A stretch of DNA of 64,000 bases. It comes from Equus caballus. Its lineage: Eukaryota; Chordata; Mammalia; Perissodactyla; Equidae. Location: the NCBI RefSeq assembly GCF_041296265.1, contig NC_091693.1:20956001-21020000 (forward strand), given 5' to 3'. Below are positions 27,874-52,400 of the stretch, piece after piece (the first letter of the stretch is position 1; the number at the start of each line of letters is the position of its first letter). Both the position numbers and the translations under genes were made by a program. The notes beneath the pieces are model-generated. The model was not told the origin of the DNA. It searched no databases and saw only the letters and a program-made list of their open reading frames with translations.

Positions 27874-30800
27874 CCTTTGCTCGGCACCTTCTGCGCATCA
27901 ATTCCTCACCTGTCCTGTCTCATTTGATCCTCACACTGTTTCTGAGAAGGTCAGTCCTGTCTCTATGTCATAGAGGAGGCTCAGGTGAGATGCTCAAAGC
28001 CACACAGGCCAGCAAGTAGAGGGACCAGATAAATCCAAGTAGATGGCCCCAATGGCACAAGGGGGCCTTAATCAGTGTACCCTGGGGGTTTGCCTCATGT
28101 CCAGGCACTGTCCTAAAGGCTTTGTGAGCATTCAAACATTCAAACAGTTCCTAAGAGCAGTGGTGACCACAGCTGCTAGGCTGGCCATTCATATTTCCAA
28201 AGGTTCAGCCAGGGAGGTGTCTCTCTCTCTCTCTTTTTCTTTCTTTTTCTTCCTCCTTCCTGCCCTCTTTCTTTCCATTCTTTTTTTCCATTCCTTCTTT
28301 CCTCCTCCCTCTCTCCCTCCCCAGCCTGCTCTTGGAGGAGAAAGAAACAGACCTAGCATTGCCCTCTCTTTTTTATTTGTCTGTGCCCAAGTCTGAGTCC
28401 TGCCTGGACACTGTTTCTTCGCTATCCACTCCCAAGGGCAAGTCTATTCCTGACCTGTGATACTGGGTGAAGGTATTTTTGTGTATTTTCCTCACCAATG
28501 ACAATACATACATAATAAGCACCCAAGAAATATTTTAGAAACTTAAAAAAAAATCATGCAGTTGCTTGAAAACTCTCTGTCTCCAGCCCAGGTCTTTTTT
28601 CTGACCCCAGCACTTTCCTAACTGTCCTGATGTCTTCTATAATGGCATCTTCAATGTTCCCCATCCTGCTAGACAGTGAGCCCGTGGGGACAAGTATTGG
28701 GTCTGTTTTGGCTCACAGAGCAGTGCAGAAGATTATGTTACGTCCCAGAGAAAGCTCTGAGTCAGGCCAATCGGTCCCCAGGAGGCAAAGATGAGCAAAT
28801 TCAGAATCTACCACTTTCATAGCCAGCAGCAAGTGAGCCTGCTCTTGTCCTGGAGGGAGAAATGACCTCGTCTCTCAAGGTTTCTCCCTCCAGTCACAGC
28901 CCTGAGAACTTGGCCACGTAAGGAGCATTTGCAGCATCATGTTATGGACAGACCCAGCAAGACCTGTAGGAGTGGGAGGGACTCAGGAGACTGTCTTTCC
29001 CAACAGGTGGTTTTGTTCTTATTTAATGATGTTGAAGTCCTTGGAGTCTTCTCATTAAATTGTCCTTTGCTTGGATAGACAAGTATCCTGTCACTTGTGA
29101 TCGACATATTACTGTATAAACCTGGAGCATTCGACTAATTCCTCATCAGAAAACCAGGAAGATTTAGCGAAGAGAGAAACCCCAAAACTGATCATTCCAC
29201 AACTCCATTTTCTCACTGCATGCTTTGTTTGAGGAAGTTGAAAAAGAGATGACTGGAAGGAAATGATACTGTGGGAAAATACAGCTTTTTTTTTTTTTTT
29301 TCCATAAATCCATTGGCCTTTCTTCCTTCTAACAACAGTCAGATTTTGGTTACCTCCCTCAACTCCTCCATGTGCCTCTAAGGACCTGGACTCCAGAGTG
29401 TGGGATTCTTGTGTGAGCTTCATCAGTTTAGGACATTCAGGATGGAAATTGGCTGAGCAATGCTGTTGTAGAGAAAATGAGTTTATGGTCCACTGAAAGT
29501 TCTAATCAGGAGTGTGATCTCTACTGATCTTTGCTCTGGAAATTTGCTCCAGTTACCAAGTGAGAAAGAACTGGAAAAACTGATAATCTCCAAGGGCAGT
29601 GACATTATAGTACATTCACTCAAAATAGTGTGGAAACAAAATAAATGCCCAACCTCATTTGAGAGATTAATTAAATATAGCACATCTCCTCTTAAAAAAA
29701 CAATGAGAATGTAATTTAGGAGGCTGGAAGTTACCCAGAAATATAAATAAAATAGAATGACATAAAATCATACCTCCTATAGGATCAAGATGAGAAAAAA
29801 AAAATGTCCTGAAAAAAAGAAGGCAGCATGCCAAGATGGTAATCGAATTTTGTCAGCTCTGGGGAGTGGGACCTGGTGTTGATGATGTTATAGATTGTAC
29901 TGTGGGCACCATGTAACCTCATGTGTGGGATGGTGCTGGACACAGAGAAGATGATCAATCACCATTCAAGAATGAGTGAAAAGTCAGCTGGTTTCTCTAA
30001 GTTCTACATCAAAATATTCTATTTAGTAGGTATAAATTATACCTATCAAGGTCTTCTGAGAAAGCATGTTTTTAAAGTTTTCCTGAAACATAATAGTACA
30101 TTTGTTTTCAGTGCCATCAACTTGCTTGTGACTTCCAGGGACCCAGTGTACAGCAGAGCAGAATGCAGCCCAGTCGCTTTTGCATCATCCTCTTATTCTC
30201 TGCCACTGTATCAGACAATGCTTTGCTGCTTTTCCTAGGGTTTTCACGGCCAATTTTTTCCTAAATCAATGGCCAATTCGTTCTTAAGTGTTAGTGTGGA
30301 AGTTCCATCGAAAACTGTCCACTGTGTATGACCCTCCTGGTATTTGAAATACCAGTGGCATAGCTTTCAGCATCCCAGCAACTTGCAGCTGCCACAATAT
30401 AACAACCAACAGATGGGTGGCGTATTTCCCTGACCAAGAACAAAACCTGCAGTGTGGCAGTGAGAGCAAAGAATCTTAACCACTAAGCCCCCGGACTGGC
30501 ATTCAGTACATAAGAATTATGAATACTTCTCACTGCTATAATAATTAATTTTTGAAACTGATGGCCCCTCCCCTGAGTTCCTTTCACTGCCTTTCTCAAA
30601 TTCTATACAAAAGGCCCCTCCCTGGAATCTTTCTCTCTTCAGGTCTCTATTGGTTTCTTCAATATTAGGTCTAAAAGTCTTTCTTATAATCTCAGTATCC
30701 TTAGTTCCCTTAGGCAACTAGGGTCATCCAGACATGCAGAAGAGTCCCTAATGGTGAACTCGGAACCAAAGAGAAGTATAAGAGAACCCCAGCCCACAGA

Positions 30801-31200
30801 TAAGAGGGTCTTCTTATCCCCAAATCCTTTTCTTGTAGGCAGGCCATAACTTCTCAACACCCCAGGTTATATGGCTGTCTTCAGGGCCCAAGTCTTAGAT
30901 CCCAAGCTTAAGGGGTCTGATTCCTTTCGGACTGGGTGACTTTGGAGCTCAGAATCTGGCCATAGTTCAGCACCTTGGAGAGCATCACCTGTTTGCCTGG
31001 AGCTCATCAGGTCTACAATCTGCCTTGGGAAGACAGACATGTCGTTGTGTGCTGAGCCACCTTCGTTGGATCACAAGCAAATTAGTTCCACATAAGGCTC
31101 AGTCGAGGGATTTGTTCACTATATCACAATAAATAAAGGATCTGGACAAACACCTCATTTTTAGGTCACCACCTCACAATCCTAGGAATTGTATCAACTA
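27874..31200. other. Gene-free stretch
   Basis: No supported exon. About 28,209-28,325 is a pyrimidine-rich tract of ctctct/ctttc/cctcc repeats. About 28,640-28,760 resembles an L2 tail. About 29,280-29,302 is a T-run. About 30,270-30,500 looks like a minus-strand tRNA-derived SINE of uncertain family (reversed, it carries 'cttagtggttaagattcttt' and 'gtcatacacagtggacagtt'). Nothing was assigned in 30,510-31,200. Confidence 0.4.
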
Positions 31201-31214
31201 CCCTGATGCATGAG

Positions 31215-31560
31215 GTTCCTGGAGCTTGTGCGGTCATAGAGAACAATGAAGTCAATGTCTCCTATGAGTGTGGGGCCAGGACTCCCAGCACCCTGAGTGC
31301 AGGAGGGAGTCCAAGGAGAGTTCAGGGCTTGGGATACTCAGTGCCCGGTTCCTGGGGACCAGAATGAGGAGAAGGACAAGAGAAATCCCAGAACTCAGCT
31401 TCCTTGCTGTTTTTGTGGCTCTAGAAATGAGGAGGACCAACACTCATTCCACCCTTCACCACAAAGGAGGGACCTACTATGTTTCAGTCCAGACATTCCA
31501 TTCCTGTGGACATCATGGCCTTTCAAGAACATGGTACAGGTAAGAAAGGATCTTTTTTCT
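31215..31560 (+). pseudogene. Decayed SIGLEC unit: C2-set exon end and linker exon
   Basis: About 31,240-31,285 ('caatgaagtcaatgtctcct' then 'atgagtgtggggccagg') aligns with the end of the first C2-set exon and its donor region in A (19,545-19,580). About 31,490-31,545, ending 'catggtacaggtaagaaagg', aligns with the linker exon and donor of A (19,791-19,850). The flank that follows is paralogous to the flank of A after its ITIM exon. Long decayed, with no open frame of SIGLEC type. Confidence 0.4.
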
Positions 31561-32399
31561 CTGACTAGTTTGTAGTGGTGTCTTTGCCACTCCTTAGCAG
31601 AGCTGCATTCCCAAGCTCACATGATGGGAATGATGAGGTCATACATGGGACGTCTTCATTCCCCCACAGTCAGATTTCTGCCCACAAACTGTCCAGATCA
31701 AACCATAGTCAACCCAAGAGTTCCACTGAAATTACCTCAGATATGAGAAGATGAAGGCTTGGGGGCCAAGGGATGGGAGATTCAGCACAAAGTATTGAAA
31801 AGACAGAGGACACATAGGTCCGGGAACCCAGAGCTTCTCTGGGAAGGAGAGACTCCAAGCACTGATTCTCATGGAGTAAATTTCTCTCTATTCAATGGAT
31901 TAGAAATGACTTAATGGGAATTCTTTGCCATGGAGAAAATATACGGCTTTAAAATAAGAGAAACTTGAACTCAATCCTGGCTTCTCCATTTACTAAGAGA
32001 GTGACAATAGGAAACCTTGTCATTCTACCTCTCTGTGCCTTATGTTCCTGCTCTTTAAAGTGGGTAAACAAGAAGCCCCATCTCACAAGTGTCTTGTGAC
32101 ACATGTAAAGCACTGTGTACAGGTCCTGGTATGAGGTATGTGTTCATTGTGTGCTGGCTCCTCATCCCTTGAAAATGCAAGTTCCTGCTGGCAACTTAGC
32201 CTGATGCGAGGAGTGCCAAGTCCCATCATGTATTCAATGAAAACAGGACATTTCAAATAAAGGAATTAAAATTTCACCAGCAAAATCCAAACGAGGGGAT
32301 GAAGAAAACATCATGCCATACACTTCTACATGGGCTCAAGTGGAAAGAATCAGAAGTTTGTAGTGTGGCAACGAAAATTTCCTGATTGAAAAGTTACTT

Positions 32400-33179
32400 C
32401 TTCTCTGGAAGCAGGAATATAAGGGTGAAAGTTGGGCAGTTTCACTCCTAGTTTTGCTTTAGGATCTTTCAGGCAGATGTGGTGGAATGCTGGCAGTGAC
32501 TGGGGTAGACATCTGACCCCTCAGGGTTCCTCTATGTAGCATCTCTCTCCATAAGGCTGCCCTGGATTGCTTACACAGATGCCCAAAAATGCACGAGGCA
32601 GGAGTGGAAACTGCCAGGGCATCTTAATGTCTGAGCTGTATGAAGCTCAGAACATCTTGTCCTCCACGTTCTATGGGTCAAAGCAGTCATGGACTCAATC
32701 CAGCTTCAAGAGGAGAATATAACACACTCTATCTTGTAAGGCGAGGAGCCCATCTTTGTATAAAGGAGTGGTAGATTGCTTGGGGTCGTCTTTGAAGACT
32801 AGTTCCTACACCTAGTCACCTGTCTGAGTGTCATCTGCTTCCCCTATTTGATGAGAGTGATCACTCCTCTCTGTCAGGAACCTAGGGAAAATTAAATGGG
32901 GACACATATATAAAGGGGCAGCACAGTGCCTTCACCTTCCTTGCCCTCGGACTGGTGACAATAGCCTGGTATTTTCCACAGGACACTCCTGAGGGTGGAC
33001 AGAAGTACATGGAGGAGAACCATAGATCTCTTCCTTCCCCAAGTCCCTCTTTACAGGTAAACCTGAGCCCTCCCCAGAACACCCGGCATCTTGACCCTGC
33101 TGACTCCAGAGATAAGGTCCCCGTGCTGTTGAGGTCAGATCCCTCCACAGAGCTGCAGACATTGCCAAAGTCAGCGCTC
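32400..33179. other. No gene seen between decayed SIGLEC units
   Basis: No exon, SINE or LINE recognised. From about 33,180 the sequence joins the conserved SIGLEC 5' region. Confidence 0.4.
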
Positions 33180-36600
<3,421 letters not shown>

Positions 36601-37149
36601 AGCTGGGTTGGATGTGAGCCAAGAGGTGGAAAAGAGGGACCTGGAGGGTTTGAAAGGGCCTATAGCAGGGTCAGGATGTGCAGCGGTGGTGAGAGTCCAG
36701 CTGGTGGCCCCCGAGCCAGGCAGACGTGTTACCAGTCTGGTTCCAGACACCCAGATGCATGGGAGGGGACCTTGTTACAAAGTCTTATTATGAAGGCTCC
36801 TGGGCTCACCTTGCCCTCAACCTGCATTAGTCCTTCACTCCAGCCTCAAAAGAGTGACCTGTGTCAAAGTTCCTGGTGCCTCCCATCAGCGTGAAGACCT
36901 GCAGGAAGTAAGTGGCCAGGAGTCCTGGTTGGGACTTTCCCTTGGTTCAGAGTGTGGTCAGGAGCCATAGGGAGGGATTCCAATCCAGCCTTAGGAAAAT
37001 AAACCTGTCACAGGAGTCTTGGAGATTGGCGACTGTCCTAATGACTCAAGTGGTTGACCCGTGCCCATGTAAAATTTATATGTTAGAGATAGAGCCAGGA
37101 AGGAATGGATTAATTCATTCTCCATCACTCTCAGGCTTAAGATACTGAT

Positions 37150-39036
37150 TCTTTTCAGGCTGATTGCCACAGTTTGCCCCATAGAGTAGCCATGGGCAGC
37201 AAATGTGGATTCATACAGCTGTCCAAGAAGGTTCCTGATGGAGAAGTGAATTTCGATCCATCCTTGAGAAAGAGAAAGGCACAAGGAGACTAGAACTTCA
37301 GCTCACAAGCTGGTGAAGCAAGCAGGCTCAGCAAGCCAAGGAGTCAAAGGGAAGATTTCTTGGACTCTCAAGGTCTGGAAGTAGTGCTCCTTTATTCAAA
37401 TAGCATGGGGGCCATGGGCCCATGGGCAGTGAAGAGCTGCAGCATGGGGACAGGACCTATGGCCAGAACTTGCTTAATAGGTCTTGGTCTTCTATTATTG
37501 GATAGGGAAGTATTCCCAGCCAGACATTTTAAAACATATTCAGGCAAAGTTGACATAACCTCTTTATAAAGAAAATCAGCTCAAGCATTCCAACCTTTAC
37601 AATCTTATCAACACTTAGACCTTTATATTTCATCAATTCAATTACAACTTGAATCAGGGTCTTAAACCTAGTCAGCATTTTCTTGTGTTTCCTTTTTAAC
37701 TTGGCCTTTTCATAGATACCAATAAAAATTATGATGAGAGCTTTCACAATTTTTCTCCCCCCAATTTAAAAGTTTTCCGAATTTAACTGATCCATCGTCT
37801 GGCCAAATCGCTGAGTAGGATCTTAACAGCGACTCAACCAAAGCTTAACCAAGGACACAAAGAGGCATCCCCAAAAGAGATCTAGAAAGTTCACTCCCAA
37901 AAATAGTCTAAGAAAGTAAAGGCCTTCATTGCACAGCAAGCAACAAAGGTTGAGATGACAAAGGCCCCTTATGAAAGCAATTGGGGCCTCTTATGACAAA
38001 CTCCCCAGAGAGCTAACACAGCTGGACAAAGAGTGTGTCCTGGGACCCCAGTCTACACAACTGGCCACCAAGATGCATCCTAGTACATGCATCCTCTGAT
38101 GGAGGAGACCAGAAAGGTCACAAAACCAAGCTCTCAAGACATAGAACAAGACAAAAAGCCCAGACAACAGGCTTATAGAGATGCCTGTGTCTTATGACAA
38201 ACAACAAAAAGACAGAGACAAGGAAAAGTCTATCTCTGGGAGGAAAAGGATCTACAACCAGTGAGTACTCAAATCCTAGAGTCACTGAATCTGAGAAGCT
38301 AGCCTCACCAACATTTTCTTCTGCTAATCTAAATTTAGAAGAGCAAAAAACTCAGCACTCTTGCTTCCATTGGAGCCTGCAGGCAGAGATCCGGGGGACT
38401 GATGTGGTAAGAACTCTTACCTCTTGCTGGCTCTCGTCAGGGGTCCGGGATCTCTCGGCTGCAGCAGTCCAGCACTGCACAGTGTCCAGCCAGTGAAATT
38501 TTATCCCGTCCAAGTCGCCAAACTGTTAGGGGAGGAGGACATTTCCTCTACCTGCTGTGGGTTCTTCTGGCCGGAGAATGAATTAAATTCACATGAGACA
38601 GAATAACAGGAGAAAATTAAACAAAGCTTTATAACATGTGTACATGGGAGAGGCTCAGGCAAACTGAGCAATTCGCCAAAATGGCTGAAGCCCCCACCTT
38701 AAATATCATATCCAGCTAAAGACAAAGGAGGATGTTGGGGGTTGGGGGAGTCAGTTACAGGAGGCTACCAGAAACAGGAATAAGATTATTATGCAGATTT
38801 AAGTCCTAGCATTCTGTATTGATAGGAGTTTCTAGAGATAAGGTCATCCCTGTTCTTCCTGGTACAGAGAGGGAGGGACCTTTACAGATGGAGATTTCCT
38901 TACAAATGTAAATGTCTCTTACAAAGGGTAAGTAAATTCTACTTTTCCGTTGTTTTCCTCTCTGCAAAGTAACAGTCCCAAATAATCATCATGTCAAAGA
39001 GACATATCTTGGGGTGGCCAATTCCAGGCCCCCACA
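37150..39036 (-). mobile_element. Endogenous retrovirus fossil, minus strand, one clear LTR
   Basis: The right end, about 38,524-39,036 (513 bp), has LTR features on the minus strand: it begins TGTGGGGG and ends CCTAACA. Next to it, leading leftwards, is a stretch at the position expected for a primer-binding site. Sequence to the left (about 37,150-38,523) looks like degraded internal or further LTR material, with no recognisable viral protein. A second matching LTR was not seen. Broken; family uncertain; moderately old. Confidence 0.5.
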
Positions 39037-39375
39037 GGAGACAGGCCCCATGGTGCAAGAGCAGCGCCAGCCTCAGCCAGCAAAGAGACCAGCCCCAGCA
39101 GAGGCCTGTGGAGCCCGTCCTGTCCTGGGGAGAGGGGGGGAAGTATGGCCAGGGTGAAGCAAGGGGCCTGCGGAGCTCAGAGCTGGTGCACGGAGGAGCA
39201 GCAGAGGTTCCTCCAGTTGCCAGAACTTTCCATTTCCTTTTCTCCTCCCGTCCTCAATATGGCCCCACCCTGCAGACTGGCCACTGGCCGCTGAGTGGAC
39301 TGTGTCCCCTGTGGGCCAGAGCAGGGTACGCAGAGCACTTCACTTGCACAAACACATTTATCTTCTTGGGGACCC

Positions 39376-39771
39376 CGTGTAATAGTTTGCTCGAGATGAC
39401 ATAGCAAAGTACCACAGACCGGATGACTGAAAGAACAGAAACTCATTTTCTCCCAGTTCTGAAGGCTCGAAGTCCAAGATCAAAGTGTTGGCAGGGCTGT
39501 TCCCTTCTGAGACCTCTCTCTCTGACTTGCCGACGGCCGCCTGCTCCTCCTTGTGTCTTTCCATGGTCTTCCCTCTGTATATGTCTGCACCCTAATCTCC
39601 TCTTCTCGTAATGGCACCTGTCCTATTCAACTAGGGCCTTTCCTAATGACCTCATTTACTTTAATTACCTCCTTAAAGGCTTGTCTCCAAACACAGTCAC
39701 ATTTGGAGGTATTGGGGTTTAGGGCTTCAAGATCTGAATTTTGGAGGTGACACGATTCGGCCCATAACACC
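39376..39771 (-). mobile_element. Fossil solo LTR, MaLR/ERVL type (MLT-like)
   Basis: Antisense copy of the family seen at 24.2 and 27.4 kb, from 'taatagtttgctcgagatga' to 'cggcccataaca'. The best-preserved member in the window. No internal region. Confidence 0.6.
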
Positions 39772-47111
<7,340 letters not shown>

Positions 47112-47339
47112 CAGGCCACCTCCAGGAGGGTCCCAAGGCCTTGATTCTCTGGGAGCTGGCCAGGTGGGACCTGCTTCTCCAGTGCAGATGATTGTGTATG
47201 AGCCCAGGAAGCAAGGCTTAGAGGCTCTCATCCTTCTTTGCTGCCTTACTTGGACAAGCCACTTGCCTCCTGGAGTACTGTGATTTACAAGAAATATGTT
47301 TGGTCCTTCAGATGACTAAAATATATATTTCTCGTAGAT

Positions 47340-47896
47340 GTGTGGTCTTCCTCCACAGTTTCTGGCTCACAGCTCCCAAAACCCTTGGAATTTCTAGCTC
47401 ATGTTAAGAAAGGTGACTTTTGGACCCTACCCAATGATGGGGGCTGATGCCAGGAGGACCAGCCATGTGATCAGAGGATTGGAACTTTCTGTCCCACCCC
47501 CTGATTTCCAGGGAGGGGAGGGAGCTTGAGATTGAATCAATCACCCATGGCCAATGACTCGGTCAACCATGACTACACAATGAAGCCTCCATAAAAACCC
47601 ACAAGGCCCTCAGGGCAGGGCATTTCAGAAAGCTTCTGGGTTGGTGGACACATGATGGTCCTCGGAGGATGACACATCCAGAGAGGGCCTGGCAACTCTG
47701 CACCCCTCCCCTCATACCTCGCCCTAGACATCTCTTCCCTCTGGATGTTCATCTGTATCCTTGATCATATGCTCTAATAAACTGGTAAACCTAAGTGTTA
47801 CCCTGAGTTCTGTGAGCTGTTTGAGCAAATTAATCCAACCTGAAGAGTGGGCTGTGGGTAGCCACGGTTTGTAGCCAGGTGATCCGAAGTACAGGT
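47340..47896 (+). mobile_element. Fossil LTR cut at the duplication junction
   Basis: An LTR-like sequence ('aagcctccataaaaacccac', 'gagttctgtgagctgtttga', AATAAA at 47,776-47,781) of an old endogenous retrovirus family, name uncertain. It stops abruptly at about 47,896, where L1 sequence begins. Its AATAAA is a plausible polyadenylation signal for SIGLEC D. Degraded and old. Confidence 0.5.
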
Positions 47897-48615
47897 GACA
47901 CTCCGGTCAGAACAGCTATAATTAACAAGACAGGAAACAACCAGTGTTGGAGAGGATGTGGGGAGAAGGGAACTCTTGTTCACTGCTGTTGGGAGCGCCA
48001 ACTGGTGCAGCCACTATGGAAAGCAGTATGGAGTTTCCTCAGAAAATTAAGAAGAGATCTACCATATGATCCAGCTATCCCGCTGCTGGGTATTCATCCA
48101 AAGAACTTGAAAATACAAACGCATAAAGACACATGCACCCCTATGTTCATGGCAGCATTATTCACAACAGCCAAGACTTGGAAGCAACCTAGGTGCCCAT
48201 CAAGGGGTGAATGGATAAAGAAGATGTGGTATATAAACACAATAGAATACTACTCAGCCATAAGAAATGATGAAATCCAGCCATTTCTGACAACATGGAT
48301 GCACCTTGAGGATATCATGCTGAGTAAAATAAGTCAGAGGGAGAAAGTCAAATACTGTAGGATATCACTCATAAATAGAAGATAAAAACAACAACACACA
48401 TAGCAACAGAGATTGGATTGGTGGTTGCCATAGAGGAAGCGGGGAGAGAGGAGGGAGAAAGGGGAGATTAGAAACATGTGTGTGGTGACAGATTATAATT
48501 AGTCTTTGGGTGGTGAACATGATGAAATTTACACAGAATTTGAAATATGATGTACATCTGAAAGCTATAATACAGTGTTACTGCTATGAAAATAAAAATT
48601 TAAATAAAAAAAAAA
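47897..48615 (+). mobile_element. Second copy of the CTU1-intron L1, shortened by the duplication
   Basis: Matches copy 1 from about 8,743 to 9,490 at roughly nine bases in ten, including the A-rich tail, and continues without a break into the CTU1 exon 1 flank. It is therefore a duplicated piece of the same insertion and not a new insertion. It starts inside ORF2 directly after the LTR fossil. Confidence 0.8.
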
Positions 48616-48938
48616 CTGCAGAGAACCACAGCTCTAGCCCTTAGGGAGTACCTCTTCACCCCTCTATTCACCAGTGTGCGTGACCAAGATGACGGCAGTG
48701 ACTCAGAAGCTTACCACGCCCATCCCAGGGGCGCACACACACTGAGTCCATCAGCCTTCAGTGGGCACGCACACCTGCTCCTCCCTGAGACCCTCCACTC
48801 AGGGCGCACCCAGGCTCTCCTTCACCACTTCTCGGGCACGCGCCCCAGTCCCCTTTCACGGCCTGCCCCCTCGCCCGTGCATGCGCCTGGCTCCCTGCCA
48901 CCCCCATCCCGCGGGTCCCGCTGCGCGCCTGTGCTCAC

Positions 48939-49446
48939 CCATCACGATGTGCGTGGCTCCCACGAGGCGCGCCCCCTCCTCCAGCGCCCGGCGCCGCAGC
49001 ACCCCGCAGAAGGTGCAGCAGGCGCGGCTGCGGCCGGAGCCGGCCGTGCTGCGGGCCACGGCGTCCATCGTCCAGCCCCCGAAGAGGTCTGCGTAGGCCA
49101 CGACGGTGAGCGGGAGCTCCCAGCGCGCCGCCTGGCGCCGCACGGCCGCCAGCGCCGCGTCCCGGTAGCCGCCGATGCCCTCGTCCATGGCCACCAGGCG
49201 CAGCGAGATGCCCAGGCGCGGCGCCAGCACCTGCAGCACGTGCGCCAGCACCGTGGAGTCCTTGCCGCCCGAGGCGCCCACGGCCACCACGGCCCCAGGC
49301 GGCAGCAGGCGGCCCGCGACCACCGTGTGCAGCACCTCGGCCTCGAAGGCGGCGCAGAAGCAGGCGCCGCACAGCGCGCGGCCCGAGCGCGGGCGGCGGA
49401 GGGCGGCGCGCGCCTTGTGGCAGGTGGCGCACTGCGGGGCTGGCAT
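48939..49446 (-). pseudogene. CTU1 partial copy: first coding exon only
   Basis: The exon is 508 nt, the same length as in CTU1, with an open frame from the MPAPQ start and an intact SGGKDS loop. It differs from CTU1 by V88M and T169M among few base changes. The donor is kept (GG|TGAGC context with GTGAGC). The second coding exon, with the GHNADD motif and the C-terminal zinc cysteines, is absent: the sequence beyond is L1, LTR and SIGLEC D. The copy cannot encode a full enzyme. Its own promoter and noncoding exon are present near 52.75-53.0 kb, so a transcript is possible. Confidence 0.9.
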
Positions 49447-49483
49447 CGCGGGGTCCGAGCGGGGCAGGAGAGGTAGGCTTCTC

Positions 49484-52400
49484 CTGGACGGGGAGAGAGA
49501 GGAAGTGGGTTACATGTGGATTCCAGATTGAGGGCTCGTTGCCTCCTGGGAGGCTGCCTGGATAGCGCCCCTGCCTGAAACAAACCCAGGGCCAGGTGTG
49601 TGCGGGTGCACTAAGCTTCTTGCGGAGGTGGGGGTTGGCTAGATATATGTTCTGGCTTAAGGAGGCTCTTGCCTCCAGGAAGGCTTCTTGGATTGCACTC
49701 GTTACGCACCAAGAAGAGAAGAAGCCTATGGAGTTAATTTCGGGGGAAAGAGACGGAGAGATAAGTAAGTCATACCCAGAATTAGGTTGGATCCTGTTTA
49801 GAGGGATGGGGTGCGTATGAAGGACCAGTTTTCACAAGCTCCAAGGAGGCCACCCCTCTTACAGCCCTTATTAGAGGGACAGGGTGAGATCACTGACTTG
49901 GGCCTCCAGGGCTGTTCAGAGAGCTTGGGAGGGGTCAGTGATCTAAGGACAGAGGGAGTCCAGGGGACTGCAGCTCTGTTAGCAGAAGGGGGTCGAGGGG
50001 CAAAGACCAACTGGATCTTTGTGGATCTTTTTACTTTGTGGGGCTGGGATAGTGTCTCCAGGAATGGGTCCCCACTGCATCCTCTGAGATCACCGTCTCC
50101 AGGAGACCAACTGGACTTGCTTCTGATTTAGGGGTGGGGGTGGGGGAGTGTGGGCCTCCATCCGTGGACTCAACTCTCCTCTGGAGTCAGAATCTCCCGC
50201 AAGCTTCTGTGGCCTCATCAAGACACGGATCAGCCCATCCTTGGCCCCTTTCTGTTCCCTGCCTCCTATGTCATCCCAGCTCACTCAGCCCAAACTCCAA
50301 CCCTCCAGCCACACGCTCCTTGGTCCCACCTGCCTGGTGAACCCATAAAAACCCACCAGGCTCAGTCCCCCTACCCAAGCCACCATCGCCTCCAGCCTCT
50401 GAGCAGGTCACCCTGCTTCTAGGATTCACCAAAATGTGTGGAATCATTTTCTGTGACTTTATGTTTACAGTCTGTCACTTCCTGAGGGCAGGGGCCAGTG
50501 CCACTCAGATGTCTAATGGGCATCTCAAAACCCAGGTTCCTGATTCCTCTTCCCAAACCTGCTTCTCCTGCAATGAAAGGAAGCCCCATACTTCTGGGTG
50601 CTCAGGCTGGAAGCCTTGGGGTCCGGGACCCCAGACTGCCCATTCTCTCTCCTCTTCTCACTCTCCCTGTCAGTGACCCCAAGTGGCAACGTCGAGTCCC
50701 GACCTTTCCTCCAAATGCCCACTGAGGAGGCATGGCCTGGGACATCCTCAGATCTCAGACCCCAAGTACCCCACTGGAATGCAGCAAATCCTGTGTGACT
50801 GTAGCTTCCAAAGAGACCCAGAAGCCAACACTTCTCACGGTCTCCACGGCTGCCACCCTCATCTGACTCACCATCTCTCTCCTGGAATATGGCAGGAGGC
50901 TCCTCAGTGGTCTCCCTGCCTCAACCCCCCCACCCCCCCACCCGCCACTATTCTCCACAAAGCCAGCAGGATCCGGCCCTGTCTTCTCCACATCCTCCCA
51001 TGTGTCTCCTCTCACTTTAGGAAAAGCTAAGGGTCTGTGAGGCCCTATGCAATCTGGCTCCCTTTCCCCACTCTCCCTCAGCCATGCAGGCGTCTACTCT
51101 CAAACACCCCAGGAACCCTCGAGTCTGCAGGAGTTTGCACTGGCCCTTCCCTCTGCCCAGGGTGCTCCCCCATCACTGGGCCCAGCAAGCAGCCTTCAGG
51201 GCCCATGCGCTGTCACAGCTGAGCAGCGCCCCTCGAAATCTTTTCTCCCTCTGACTTTTGACTTAATCATCCCTCTTCCCTCCTGGCTTTTCTCCTGCCA
51301 AGTCTGCAGTCTCTTTTGGAGAGTTCTCTTCCTCGTCCTCAGGTCCTGCCCAGCTCACTCTCCTTGTAGGTGACTCTGAATCGTGAGGTCCACCCAGCTG
51401 GTCCTCCAAATGCCCCACTGAGGAACTCGGCTGGTCCTTCTCTCAGATCCCAAGTGTCAAAACTGACCAGCATCCCACCCACTGCTGCCCACCTCCACCA
51501 GCAGAAACCTGCTCTTGCCCAGCTGTTCCTTGTCTCCTAAAAACACCACGACCTTCCACCCAGCTCCCCAGCAGGAAGGGACCCGATCACCCTGAACTCA
51601 TCTCTCCTCTCCCCCCCATTTACAGTCACCCCGGACTGGGAGTCCACCTCCCGAAGGAGGAAGACCCAGCAGGAGATGAGTCTGTGCAGGTTATCAGACA
51701 CTCATAGGCCATGATATGGAGTGTTAATTTTATTCAGAGGAGATGGGAGCCATGGGAGGGTTCTGAGCAGACAAGGGATATGATCTGACTTAGGTTTTAA
51801 AAGGATCCTTTTGGCTGCTGTATGGGGAAGAGACTGCCGGCGGCAGGGGCAGAGGCAGGCCGGCCACGGAAGGAGCTATGGCAATAGTCAGTGAGAGATG
51901 ATGGTGGCCTGGACAGCGGCGGGGGCAGTGGGAGGGGGAAGAAATGGTGGAATTCTGGATCATTTTGAAGGTAGAGTCTATAGGACTTGCACAAGACTCG
52001 GATTGGGTTGGAGGGCTGGGTAATGAGAAAAGAGGAACAAGGAATGATTTGCAGGTTTTGGACAGAGCACCTGGGAGGATGGTGGGGGCATTCCTTCGGG
52101 GGGGGGGGGGCACCAGGAATTCCATTTGGGCATGTCAGGTTTGAAGTGCTTAAGCGTCTTCCCCTGAAGACCTTATGGACCCCAGGCTGGGTCAAGCGCC
52201 TCCTCGTCTCCATCGCAGCCTGACCACGACTCTACCTGTCATGGTGACAGGCCTATCTCCCCTGCTGTCCTGTGAGCTCCCTAAAGGCGGGGACTGGGTC
52301 GGCCTCGTCCACCACTGTCTCCTCCCAGCTGACACAGAGCTTGGCACAGAGTTGGCGCTCAGTAGATATCTGTAGGATGAGGGAATAATAAATACTGCCG